Below, in pieces: positions 1-6,028 of a stretch of 6,028 bases of DNA. A program made the translations under genes and the position numbers. A model generated the notes under the pieces. That model did not search any database, had not been told where the DNA came from, and saw only the letters and a list, made by a program, of their open reading frames with translations. The DNA is from Pseudomonadota bacterium (lineage in GTDB: Bacteria > Pseudomonadota > Alphaproteobacteria > Rhizobiales > Aestuariivirgaceae): positions 1-6,028 of the forward strand of contig JAEKFU010000716.1 in NCBI GenBank assembly GCA_016522385.1, written 5' to 3'. The stretch's first letter is position 1; the number at the start of each line of letters is the position of its first letter.

Positions 1-1
1 G

Positions 2-214
2 CATTGGGCCAACGCCGCAATTAAGGAGAATGCATTCTCGGTCAGCCCCGAAGAACTGATTGAGTCCGCGCCTATTGCCGATGAACTCAAAGCCGAGGAC
101 CGCGACATCGTCATGAACTCGATCCGCTTCCGCTGGCGTGACATCCGAGAGCAGCTGCGCAAGCGGATTGATCCCGATGCCATCTGCCGGGATTGGCACG
201 ACATGAAGCAGTGA
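2..214 (+). CDS. 3' end of an unrecognised protein-coding gene (partial)
   Basis: This reading frame is open from the left edge of the window to a TGA at 212-214 and encodes the last 70 residues of a protein whose start lies outside. The other two forward frames hit stops within about 60 bases, so this is the only plausible forward coding frame. The visible part is hydrophilic and highly charged, with no membrane segment. Its last part (residues about 30-70 of the visible piece) is rich in Arg, Asp, Glu and Trp and looks helical, ending in RDWHDMKQ. I do not recognise the family and assign no function. It is followed by a 129-base gap before the acyl-CoA dehydrogenase, so it is probably the end of a separate upstream transcription unit, although same-strand readthrough is possible. 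Confidence 0.6.
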   Translation, partial: HWANAAIKENAFSVSPEELIESAPIADELKAEDRDIVMNSIRFRWRDIREQLRKRIDPDAICRDWHDMKQ

Positions 215-343
215 TGCGAAGTGCACACCGCGCCCGTTGACGTGACCTCTTTGCACTATAGAGTGGGCCTGGTGCGGGCAATTCACCCTACAAGTCCGAT
301 GATATACCCTGGTTCCGTTTGACACGTAAGTTCGTTAGCCATC
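215..343 (+). promoter_or_regulatory. Non-coding leader that probably holds the promoter of the acyl-CoA dehydrogenase operon
   Basis: This 129-base gap is the longest non-coding stretch in the window and precedes the first gene of a coupled three-gene run, so a promoter here is expected. I see only weak boxes. TTGACG at 237-242 is followed after 14 bases by TATAGA at 257-262, a spacing shorter than usual. GATATA at 301-306 (or TATACC at 303-308) lacks a good -35 partner. A consensus-like TTGACA at 319-324 sits too close to the start codon to serve this gene. No clear operator palindrome or riboswitch fold is visible. The assignment rests mainly on position. Confidence 0.3.
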
Positions 344-2137
344 ATGTTCACACCCCACATTTCAGATTTGAAGCATGCGTTGGACGACATTAGTGCGTTC
401 GGTGATCTTGTTGAGGCCAATCATTTTCCCGAGCTGTCGACAGACCTTGTGGATGCGGTGCTGAACGAGGCTGGTCGTTTTGCCGCCGAAGTCCTTGCCC
501 CGGTCAATCGACCCGGCGATGTCGAAGGCTGCACGTTCGATGCCGATGCAAACGTGGTAACCACTGCTTCGGGCTGGCAGGACGCCTATCGCCAGTGGCG
601 CGAGGCTGGCTGGGCGGCCTTGCCTTGCGAGCCGGAATATGGCGGCCAGGGACTGCCCGTCAGCATCGGTCTTGCGGTGCAGGAATTGTGGAACACAGCG
701 GCCAGCGCCTTTGGTATCGGCACGCTGCTGACCCAGGGTGCCGTAGAGGCGCTGGTCTCTCACGGCAGCGATGAGCTGAAGGCAAAGTACCTGCCGCATA
801 TGGTTGCAGGGGACTGGACCGGCACCATGAACCTGACGGAGCCGCATGCCGGCTCCGATCTGTCACAGATCAGGACCAAGGCCGAACCCGCCGGCGATGG
901 CACTTACCGTATTACCGGCACCAAGATCTATATCACTCACGGCGAGCACGACCTGACGGAGAATATCATTCATTTGGTTCTCGCCCGGCTGCCCAATGCT
1001 CCCGAGGGCACCCGCGGCATATCGCTTTTCCTGGTACCTAAGTTTCACGTCAACGAAGACGGCGGTCTAGGCGCTCGCAATGATGTCAAATGCATTGGCA
1101 TCGAACACAAACTGGGCATTCACGGATCCCCGACCTGCACCATGCACTATGGCGATGACAGCGGTGCTGTTGGCTGGCTTGTTGGTGAGGAGAACAAGGG
1201 TCTCAACTGTATGTTCACAATGATGAACAATGCCAGACTCCATGTCGGCATGCAGGGTGTCGCAGTGGCCGAGCGGGCCTTCCAGCAAGCGCTCGCCTAT
1301 GCCAATGAGCGCAAGCAGGGCGGGGGCAGGGATGCCGACGGCTCCGTGGCGATCATCGAACATGCCGATGTTCGCCGCATGCTATTGGACATGAAGTCGA
1401 AAACAGCAGCAGCAAGGGCGATCTGTTATGAAACGGCACGCGCGCTCGATCTGGCGCACTTCGCCATGGACCAGGCCGAACGCGATGCCAATGCAGCTCT
1501 GGGCGCCTTGCTGACACCGGTTGCCAAGGCGTTTGGCACCGACTGCAGTGTTGAGGTCGCCTCGATCGGCATCCAGATCCACGGCGGGATGGGCTTCATA
1601 GAAGAAACCGGCGCCGCACAGCATATGCGCGATGCCCGCATTACCCCGATTTATGAGGGTACCAACGGCATTCAGGCCCTCGATCTTGTGTCGCGCAAAC
1701 TGCCGCTGGAGAACGGCGACACCCTGAAACGCTATCTGGCAGAAAAGCAACAGCTTGCCGTCGAACTTGCCGATGCCGGCAATGACGATCTGGCCAGGAT
1801 AGCTGCCAAGTTGCAACAGGCAATCGCCGCGCTGCAGGGGGCAACCGAGTTTATCGCCGGCCACCGCCAGTCCCACGATGAACGCGCAGTCGCCCTGGCC
1901 ACGCCTTATCTGGAACTCTTCGGCCTGACCGCCGGTGGCGCCGGCCTGGCCCGCGGCGCTTTAGCCGCCGCAGGGCGCATGAACAACAATGAGGATGCCT
2001 TGCGCATCCAGCTTGCGCGTTACTTCGCCGATGTGCATCTGCCGCACACCGCCGCCTTACGCGATGCAGTTATCGAAGGCGCCGACACCCTGGTTGCTAC
2101 CACACCAGATATGTTAAACGCCACCGGAGGCCTGTGA
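344..2137 (+). CDS. Acyl-CoA dehydrogenase, DmdC-like, with extra C-terminal domain
   Basis: This 597-residue FAD-dependent acyl-CoA dehydrogenase would catalyse alpha,beta-dehydrogenation of an acyl-CoA thioester in the cytoplasm and pass electrons to electron-transfer flavoprotein. Domains in order are a short N-terminal helix segment (about 1-35), the all-alpha N domain (about 37-157), the beta middle domain with the FAD/substrate motif TMNLTEPHAGSDL (161-173), and the C-terminal alpha domain with IYEGTNGIQ, in which Glu438 aligns with the catalytic base of medium-chain dehydrogenases. A further helical domain (about 470-590) marks the ~600-residue subfamily, as opposed to the usual ~380 residues. 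The segment around HDLTENIIHLVLARLP and GISLFLVPKF resembles DmdC, the 3-methylthiopropanoyl-CoA dehydrogenase of DMSP demethylation. Many homologues act on other acyl-CoAs, and no dmdB or dmdD is in view, so substrate is open. ATG 344 is the first start after an in-frame TGA at 320; no strong ribosome binding site precedes it. The stop overlaps the next gene. Confidence 0.93.
   Translation: MFTPHISDLKHALDDISAFGDLVEANHFPELSTDLVDAVLNEAGRFAAEVLAPVNRPGDVEGCTFDADANVVTTASGWQDAYRQWREAGWAALPCEPEYGGQGLPVSIGLAVQELWNTAASAFGIGTLLTQGAVEALVSHGSDELKAKYLPHMVAGDWTGTMNLTEPHAGSDLSQIRTKAEPAGDGTYRITGTKIYITHGEHDLTENIIHLVLARLPNAPEGTRGISLFLVPKFHVNEDGGLGARNDVKCIGIEHKLGIHGSPTCTMHYGDDSGAVGWLVGEENKGLNCMFTMMNNARLHVGMQGVAVAERAFQQALAYANERKQGGGRDADGSVAIIEHADVRRMLLDMKSKTAAARAICYETARALDLAHFAMDQAERDANAALGALLTPVAKAFGTDCSVEVASIGIQIHGGMGFIEETGAAQHMRDARITPIYEGTNGIQALDLVSRKLPLENGDTLKRYLAEKQQLAVELADAGNDDLARIAAKLQQAIAALQGATEFIAGHRQSHDERAVALATPYLELFGLTAGGAGLARGALAAAGRMNNNEDALRIQLARYFADVHLPHTAALRDAVIEGADTLVATTPDMLNATGGL
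2126..2130 (+). promoter_or_regulatory. Ribosome binding site that sets the deacetylase start
   Basis: GGAGG lies six bases before ATG 2137 but only three before the in-frame GTG at 2134. The spacing favours ATG 2137 as the true start, which drops one residue from the longest possible frame. The site is inside the last codons of the acyl-CoA dehydrogenase. Confidence 0.75.
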
Positions 2138-3099
2138 TGTCGACACTACTGCTCAGCCATCCGGTTTGCATCCAGCATGCCCCACCCGAGGGCCATCCCG
2201 AACGGCCCGACCGTTTGCGCGCCATCGACAAGATCCTCGCGCATGAGGCCTTCGATGGTCTAATCCGCGAGAACGCTCCGCTTGGCCGCCGCGAAGACAT
2301 ATTGCGCGCTCATTCGGAGGACTATGTCCATATGATCGAGCAGTCGGTTCCCGAAACCGGGCTGGAGCGACTTGATCCCGACACCTGGATGAGTCCCAAA
2401 AGTCTTGAAGCGGCCCTGCGCGCCGTCGGCGCCGGCTCAAGGGCCGTAGATGCCGTGATGAACCTGGAAGTCAACAACGCCTTTTGTGCCGTACGTCCCC
2501 CGGGCCACCATGCCGAGACCCGTCGTGCCATGGGCTTTTGCCTTTACAATTCCGTGGCAATTGCCGCGCACTATGCCCGTGAAGCCTATGGCGCCGATCG
2601 CGTCGCGGTGGTGGATTTCGATGTTCACCACGGCAACGGCACCCAGGAGATCTTCTGGTCGGACAGTGATTTATTCTACGGGTCGACCCACCAGATGCCG
2701 CTGTTTCCGGGCACTGGCGAGGTATCCGAAACCGGCGAAGGCAATATCTTCAATGCGCCGCTAAGTGCCGGTGATGATGGTGAGAGATTCCGTGACGCCA
2801 TGCGCTCACGCATCCTGCCGGCGCTCGATGCCTTTGAGCCGGAGCTGGTAATCATCTCCGCTGGGTTTGATGCGCATCACCGGGACCCGCTGGCCAGCCT
2901 TCAGCTGACCGAAGAGGATTTCGTATGGGCGACACTCAATCTCATGGATGTTGCCAGTCGGCATTGCGATGGGCGCGTTGTCTCGATGCTGGAAGGCGGT
3001 TATGACTTGCAGGGACTGGCCTCTTCGGTCGCCGTGCACGTTCAGGCCTTGATGCGCGGCACCGACAAGGCTGAGGCACCAGCGGGAGATGAAGACTGA
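2137..3099 (+). CDS. Class II histone-deacetylase-family amidohydrolase (zinc-dependent)
   Basis: This 320-residue protein has the arginase/deacetylase fold and should hydrolyse an acetyl-lysine, acetyl-polyamine or similar acylamide in the cytoplasm. Counting from ATG 2137, the active-site His pair is in PPGHHAE (His124-His125). The zinc ligands are Asp162 and His164 in DFDVHHGNG and Asp245 in AGFDAHH, and the transition-state Tyr is Tyr289 in LEGGYD. The N terminus HPxCxxHxPPxGHPERPxRL is typical of the class II / HDAH-like bacterial group, so all catalytic residues are present and the length is normal. Its start overlaps the dehydrogenase stop in TGATG, and its stop overlaps the xseB start the same way. 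A deacetylase of this type next to xseB is, to my knowledge, a recurring alphaproteobacterial arrangement, but the natural substrate is not known. Acetylpolyamine amidohydrolase and AcuC-like protein deacetylase remain alternatives. Confidence 0.93.
   Translation: MSTLLLSHPVCIQHAPPEGHPERPDRLRAIDKILAHEAFDGLIRENAPLGRREDILRAHSEDYVHMIEQSVPETGLERLDPDTWMSPKSLEAALRAVGAGSRAVDAVMNLEVNNAFCAVRPPGHHAETRRAMGFCLYNSVAIAAHYAREAYGADRVAVVDFDVHHGNGTQEIFWSDSDLFYGSTHQMPLFPGTGEVSETGEGNIFNAPLSAGDDGERFRDAMRSRILPALDAFEPELVIISAGFDAHHRDPLASLQLTEEDFVWATLNLMDVASRHCDGRVVSMLEGGYDLQGLASSVAVHVQALMRGTDKAEAPAGDED
3084..3088 (+). promoter_or_regulatory. Ribosome binding site of xseB
   Basis: GGGAG lies ten bases before ATG 3099, within the end of the deacetylase gene. 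Together with the TGATG overlap it supports initiation at ATG 3099 by a terminating or re-initiating ribosome. Confidence 0.5.
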
Positions 3100-3350
3100 T
3101 GGCCGAGGCGGCACAACCCAAGATCGACGAGATGAATTTCGAGACCGCCCTCGGCGAGCTCGAACGCATTGTCGATCAGCTGGAGGGCGGCAACGTTCCA
3201 CTCGACAAGTCGATCGCCATCTATGAGCGCGGCAAGGCGCTCAAGGACCATTGCGAAAAGCTCCTCAAAGACGCCGAAGCGCGTATCGAGAAAATAACAC
3301 TTAAGTCGGACGATACGGCTGGCGGCAGCGAGCCGCTCGATGTCGAGTAG
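3099..3350 (+). CDS. xseB: Exonuclease VII small subunit
   Basis: This 83-residue protein is the small subunit of exonuclease VII, the cytoplasmic single-strand-specific DNA exonuclease that degrades DNA from both ends to short acid-soluble oligonucleotides and takes part in repair. Several small subunits bind each XseA catalytic subunit. The family hallmarks are all present: FETALGELERIVDQLE at about 14-29, then the glycine turn and PLDKSIAIYERGKALKDHCEKLL at about 35-57 (shown as two helices of a coiled-coil hairpin), followed by an acidic disordered tail. Length is normal for the family. The start codon shares one base with the deacetylase stop, so its translation is coupled to that gene. 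xseA is not in the window, as is usual because the two subunits are normally encoded apart. Confidence 0.96.
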   Translation: MAEAAQPKIDEMNFETALGELERIVDQLEGGNVPLDKSIAIYERGKALKDHCEKLLKDAEARIEKITLKSDDTAGGSEPLDVE

Positions 3351-3435
3351 GGTAGCCCTGTCGAGCAGTTGTTGGCACTGGCCCGCTTTCCCGGTTCGAC
3401 TATCCTTGGTTGGTACCGTATGGGCAGTTGGGTCC

Positions 3436-3441
3436 GGGGAG
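3436..3441 (+). promoter_or_regulatory. Ribosome binding site that sets the tlyA start at GTG 3449
   Basis: GGGGAG lies seven bases before GTG 3449. The alternative upstream start, TTG 3410, has no comparable site and would add 13 residues (glycine- and proline-containing) that are not typical of TlyA N termini. Confidence 0.6.
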
Positions 3442-3448
3442 CGGACCG

Positions 3449-4207
3449 GTGCCGACTAAACGTCGACGTACTGGACGCGTCCGGCTTGACCAGTTTCTTG
3501 TTGATCAAGGCCGCTATCCCAGCCGCGCCCGCGCCCGCGATGCGGTACTGCGCGGCACGGTGCATGTTGAGGGCAGACCGGCTTTCAAGCCCTCTCAAAT
3601 GGTCCCGTCAGGTGCACTGATCGAAATTGTTGATGAAGGCCAGCCCTATGTTTCGCGCGCTGCGCTGAAGTTGAAACACGGCTTGGCACAGTTCGGGATC
3701 GATGTGGCGGGGCGCCATGCTCTCGATATCGGCGCATCGGCCGGCGGCTTCACGCAGGTCTTGCTCGAGCAGCGTGCCACATCCGTCCACGCGATCGATG
3801 TCGGACACGGCCAGCTTGCAACTAAGTTGGCAAAGGACGAGCGCGTCGTGTCAATTGAAGGCTTGAATGCCCGTGACCTGAGCCCCGATGATCTATCCAA
3901 TCCGATCGACCTCATCGTCTGCGACGTCAGTTTCATCTCATTGAAGCTCGCCCTACCGCCGGCCCTATCTCTGGCCGAGTCCGGCGCCAACTTGGTTGCC
4001 CTCGTCAAACCGCAGTTCGAACTCAACCGCAGCAAGCTGGGCAAAGGCGGAGTTGTCCGCGATGAGGAACTCCGCAGGGCCGTGTGCGTTGACATCGTTG
4101 ATTGGCTCCAGAACACACAAAACTGGCCTGTCATCGGCCTTGAACCGTCACCGATTACGGGGACCGACGGAAACCAAGAATTCCTTGTCGCCGCCCGCAA
4201 ACCTTGA
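3449..4207 (+). CDS. tlyA: TlyA-family rRNA (cytidine-2'-O)-methyltransferase
   Basis: From GTG 3449 the product is 252 residues, normal for TlyA. Proteins of this family use SAM to 2'-O-methylate cytidines in 23S rRNA and, in some members, 16S rRNA, which affects capreomycin and viomycin susceptibility; the old name 'hemolysin A' is misleading. An S4 RNA-binding domain occupies about 10-65 (VRLDQFLVDQGRYPSRARARD). The Rossmann-type RrmJ/FtsJ-like domain follows, with SAM motif LDIGASAGGFT at 92-102, CDVSFIS near 158-164, LVKPQFE near 185-191 and KGGVVRD. Lys74, Asp159, Lys187 and Glu244 fit the K-D-K-E catalytic tetrad of 2'-O-methyltransferases with family-like spacing. The basic start PTKRRRTGRVRLDQ supports the GTG. 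It lies 98 bases after xseB, with no dxs between. A weak promoter may lie in that gap (TTCGAC 3395-3400, GTATGG 3418-3423), or transcription may continue from xseB. Whether 16S, 23S or both are targets cannot be told here. Confidence 0.93.
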   Translation: MPTKRRRTGRVRLDQFLVDQGRYPSRARARDAVLRGTVHVEGRPAFKPSQMVPSGALIEIVDEGQPYVSRAALKLKHGLAQFGIDVAGRHALDIGASAGGFTQVLLEQRATSVHAIDVGHGQLATKLAKDERVVSIEGLNARDLSPDDLSNPIDLIVCDVSFISLKLALPPALSLAESGANLVALVKPQFELNRSKLGKGGVVRDEELRRAVCVDIVDWLQNTQNWPVIGLEPSPITGTDGNQEFLVAARKP

Positions 4208-4238
4208 ATTCGCTCGCAATCTGTCCGATGTTTGAGAC

Positions 4239-5282
4239 ATGCTGAACCCGATCGAAAAGGCCAGTTACGCTGCCCGCCAGGGCGTCCGGGTCGCCTGGTA
4301 TATGGGTCACTATTTTGCGTCCCAGCGCTTTTACAAGGCCAAGGATGAGACCGACATTCGCCGCAAGCGGCCGCGCCGCAATGGCCCGTCAATGGAGCGC
4401 ATGCTGCAAGACATGGCCCGTCTGTTCGAGCGCGATCTGGCCAATGCAGATCGCGGCATCTACCCGCTGCCGCGCGATCATGACGGCGCTCCAGGTCGGC
4501 TCGTGTCGACAAGCCGCAAGTATTTCGCCGATCTTCCCGTCTCCGCCGACCGCAAGGCCGAGCGCCGCGGCAAGGAAGTCTATTCGCCTGAGCTGAAGGA
4601 TGAACTGCCGGCCTACTTCCTCCAGAACTTTCACTATCAAACCGGCGGCTATCTAACCGAAGAATCTGCCGAGCTTTACGACATGCAGGTCGAGGTACTG
4701 TTCTCCGGCACCGCCAACGCCATGCGCCGGCAATGTCTGGTACCGCTGGCCGATTTCATGGCGGGTAGGGATCAACGCCAGGTCCACCTGGCTGATATCG
4801 CCTGCGGCACCGGCCGCTTCCTGCGCTTCGTCAAGCAGTCCTGGCCGCGCATCAAACTGACCGGCTGCGATCTGTCGCAAGCCTATCTCGCCGAAGCCGA
4901 AGCGCATCTCAGGCCCTATCGGGCGACGCTCACCCCGGCAAATGCCGAACAATTGCCGTTTGAAGACGCATCTATTGACATAGTGACCTCGATCTACTTG
5001 TTCCACGAGGTCCCACCGAAGGTTCGACGTATCATTGCCAAAGAGTTCGCCCGCGTCCTCAAACCAGGCGGCCGCCTGATGTTCATGGACAGCCTGCAGC
5101 GCGGAGATGTGGAAATCTATGACGGCTTACTGGAGATGTTCCCGATCAACTTCCACGAGCCCTACTACGCAACCTACACACGCGAAGACCTCGCAAAGAT
5201 CTTCGCCGATGCCGGGCTGGTCATGGTGCACAGCGAGCCGGTTTTCATGTCCAAACTGGTCGTTTGCGACAGACCAAGCTAG
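4239..5282 (+). CDS. Class I SAM-dependent methyltransferase with long N-terminal extension, substrate unknown
   Basis: The 347-residue product has a Methyltransf_11-like domain at about 180-300. Motif I is LADIACGTGRF (184-194), the acidic residue ending strand 2 is Asp211 in TGCDLS, motif II is ANAEQLPFEDASIDIV (from 234), followed by YLFHEVP and then the post-II strand VLKPGGRLMFMDS. This pattern is typical of enzymes that methylate small molecules, quinones or lipids. The N-terminal ~170 residues are not part of the methyltransferase fold. They hold a basic cluster RRKRPRRN (41-48), several amphipathic stretches and the segment FHYQTGGYLTEESAELYDMQ (about 131-150), with no signal peptide or membrane helix. 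ATG 4239 is the first start after an in-frame TGA at 4233. No good ribosome binding site precedes it. It lies 31 bases after tlyA, so it is probably cotranscribed. The family is familiar as a hypothetical methyltransferase, but I cannot name a substrate. Confidence 0.85.
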   Translation: MLNPIEKASYAARQGVRVAWYMGHYFASQRFYKAKDETDIRRKRPRRNGPSMERMLQDMARLFERDLANADRGIYPLPRDHDGAPGRLVSTSRKYFADLPVSADRKAERRGKEVYSPELKDELPAYFLQNFHYQTGGYLTEESAELYDMQVEVLFSGTANAMRRQCLVPLADFMAGRDQRQVHLADIACGTGRFLRFVKQSWPRIKLTGCDLSQAYLAEAEAHLRPYRATLTPANAEQLPFEDASIDIVTSIYLFHEVPPKVRRIIAKEFARVLKPGGRLMFMDSLQRGDVEIYDGLLEMFPINFHEPYYATYTREDLAKIFADAGLVMVHSEPVFMSKLVVCDRPS

Positions 5283-5296
5283 AGCGTTGTCCTTGA

Positions 5297-5328
5297 TTTG
5301 TTCAAACAAAAATATCGTCTAGGCAGAC
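5297..5328 (-). terminator. Weak candidate terminator between convergent genes
   Basis: The 36-base gap between the convergent methyltransferase and transporter genes is AT-rich. Read on the minus strand, a four-base-pair hairpin (GTCT/AGAC, 5317-5328, overlapping the transporter stop) is followed by a T-run at about 5309-5313. A second dyad, TTTGTT/AACAAA at 5297-5310, has almost no loop. Neither is a strong GC-rich intrinsic terminator, so the call rests mainly on the convergent position. Confidence 0.2.
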
Positions 5329-6028
5329 TGCGGCAAAGCCTTATCCGGGCCAGCGGTTTCCTTGATCTTGATTTGGGCTTCAAATGCCTTGAGGCGTTTG
5401 TAGACAGAGATCAGCTCGACGATTGTGCTCCAGCTGTTCACCAGGAATTGGAATGAGCTTTCCACTCTGTTGAAGGCGCGGATGATCTGCTGCATGACCC
5501 CCAGGGTGACGGCTCCGGCAGCAATGGTCGGACCAAGCGCCACATAGGGCACTAGGACGCCAAACTGCAGGTAAGACCATTTCGCCACATCGAAATACAT
5601 ATAGTGAAAAAACAGACGGAAATAGTTGCGGCGCACATCTCCGAACAACGCCTTGGCCGTGAAATCGTCAGCCCGGCTACCATCGTCTTCACCGTAAACC
5701 AGTTCCTTACGATAGGCGGCCTCGACCTTCTGGTTGTTGAACTCAAGCCCGGGCAATTTGATGCCCACCACTGCCATAAGAACGGTCCCTGCCAAGGCGA
5801 ACAGGATCGCCACATAGACTAGCGAATGATCGATCGGGCCGATCCACGGCAACTCGGTCACATTCTTTGATAGGTCCCAAAGAATTGGCAGGAATGCAAC
5901 GAGCGTCATGACGCTGCGCATGAAGTTGACGCCCAACCCTTCCATGATGCGGGCAAAGCGCATGGTGTCTTCCTGCACGCGTTGCGCTGCGCCTTCGACA
6001 CCCCGCACGGTCGGCCAATGTGACATGT
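5319..6028 (-). CDS. sbmA: SbmA/BacA-family peptide transporter, C-terminal part (partial)
   Basis: This is the C-terminal ~236 residues of an inner-membrane SbmA/BacA protein; the N terminus lies beyond the right edge. The ATG at 6026 is internal, because the sequence aligns with the middle of E. coli SbmA as I recall it (YYMANW region) and the frame runs to the edge. Family signatures, numbered from that Met, are EGAAQRVQEDTMRFA (11-25), VVGIKLPGLEF (86-96), VEAAYRKELVYGEDD (101-115), NYFRLFFHYMYF (134-145) and NSWSTIVELISVYKRL (197-212). Membrane segments are visible at about 33-52, 68-90 and 150-180. SbmA/BacA proteins are proton-driven homodimers that import proline-rich antimicrobial peptides, microcins and bleomycin; in rhizobia BacA is needed for bacteroid survival and influences very-long-chain fatty acids of lipid A. 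The frame stops soon after YKRLKAFE, so there is no fused ATPase domain, which separates it from YddA/BclA-type ABC relatives. Confidence 0.93.
   Translation of the reverse strand, partial: MSHWPTVRGVEGAAQRVQEDTMRFARIMEGLGVNFMRSVMTLVAFLPILWDLSKNVTELPWIGPIDHSLVYVAILFALAGTVLMAVVGIKLPGLEFNNQKVEAAYRKELVYGEDDGSRADDFTAKALFGDVRRNYFRLFFHYMYFDVAKWSYLQFGVLVPYVALGPTIAAGAVTLGVMQQIIRAFNRVESSFQFLVNSWSTIVELISVYKRLKAFEAQIKIKETAGPDKALPQSA

Noticed and set aside
319..324. Perfect TTGACA -35-like hexamer before the acyl-CoA dehydrogenase
   Set aside because: A -10 box at normal spacing would fall at about 342-348, on top of the start codon, and there is no downstream in-frame start that fits the family.
1382..1876. 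A 164-codon minus-strand frame inside the acyl-CoA dehydrogenase gene
   Set aside because: It lies entirely opposite a conserved coding region with catalytic motifs; it has no motif of its own and is Cys-rich in an unstructured way.
3351..3448. Possible remnant of dxs or another small gene between xseB and tlyA
   Set aside because: The 98 bases show no reading frame with thiamine-diphosphate-enzyme motifs and are too short to hold a recognisable remnant.
3646..4512. A 288-codon open frame on the minus strand across tlyA and the start of the methyltransferase gene
   Set aside because: It lies antisense to two well-supported genes and spans their junction. Its product is an Arg/Ser/Pro-rich mixture without recognisable motifs, as expected for a shadow frame in GC-rich coding DNA.
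5297..5310. TTTGTT/AACAAA palindrome as a strong terminator or operator
   Set aside because: The arms are separated by only two bases and the stem is all weak pairs apart from one G-C, so a stable hairpin is unlikely.
1..6028. CRISPR repeats, tRNA or rRNA genes, insertion-sequence ends, integration sites, or a defence or toxin-antitoxin cassette
   Set aside because: No regularly spaced repeats, cloverleaf sequences, terminal inverted repeats or transposase, nuclease or toxin motifs were seen on either strand. Gene content and base composition look uniform and chromosomal.

Overview
The window looks like an ordinary chromosomal segment of an alphaproteobacterium. The evidence is a fairly GC-rich, densely packed layout, a gene group of a class II deacetylase, xseB and a TlyA-type rRNA methyltransferase that is familiar from that class, a DmdC-type acyl-CoA dehydrogenase with the extra C-terminal domain common there, and an SbmA/BacA-family transporter. 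I cannot place it more finely from sequence alone. No tRNA, rRNA, CRISPR array, insertion sequence or phage gene is visible, and no stretch over 300 bases lacks a gene.

Layout, left to right. Bases 2-214 carry the 3' end of an unrecognised gene on the + strand. After a 129-base non-coding gap, a tight + strand run begins: acyl-CoA dehydrogenase (344-2137), class II histone-deacetylase-like amidohydrolase (2137-3099) and exonuclease VII small subunit xseB (3099-3350). Both junctions are one-base TGATG stop/start overlaps, so these three are almost certainly one translationally coupled operon. A 98-base gap leads to tlyA, an S4-domain rRNA 2'-O-methyltransferase, which I place at a GTG start (3449-4207). 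A 31-base gap follows, then a class I SAM-dependent methyltransferase with a long N-terminal extension (4239-5282). The right end holds the convergent C-terminal part of an sbmA/bacA-like peptide transporter (5319-6028, - strand), which runs out of the window.

The genes do not form one obvious pathway. They combine lipid or acyl-CoA catabolism, deacetylation of an unknown substrate, DNA repair, rRNA modification and an unassigned methyl transfer, followed by an oppositely oriented peptide-uptake protein. The points most worth following are the coupling of the dehydrogenase to the deacetylase and xseB, the direct xseB-tlyA junction where many alphaproteobacteria have dxs, and the methyltransferase of unknown substrate. 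I found no convincing undescribed system.
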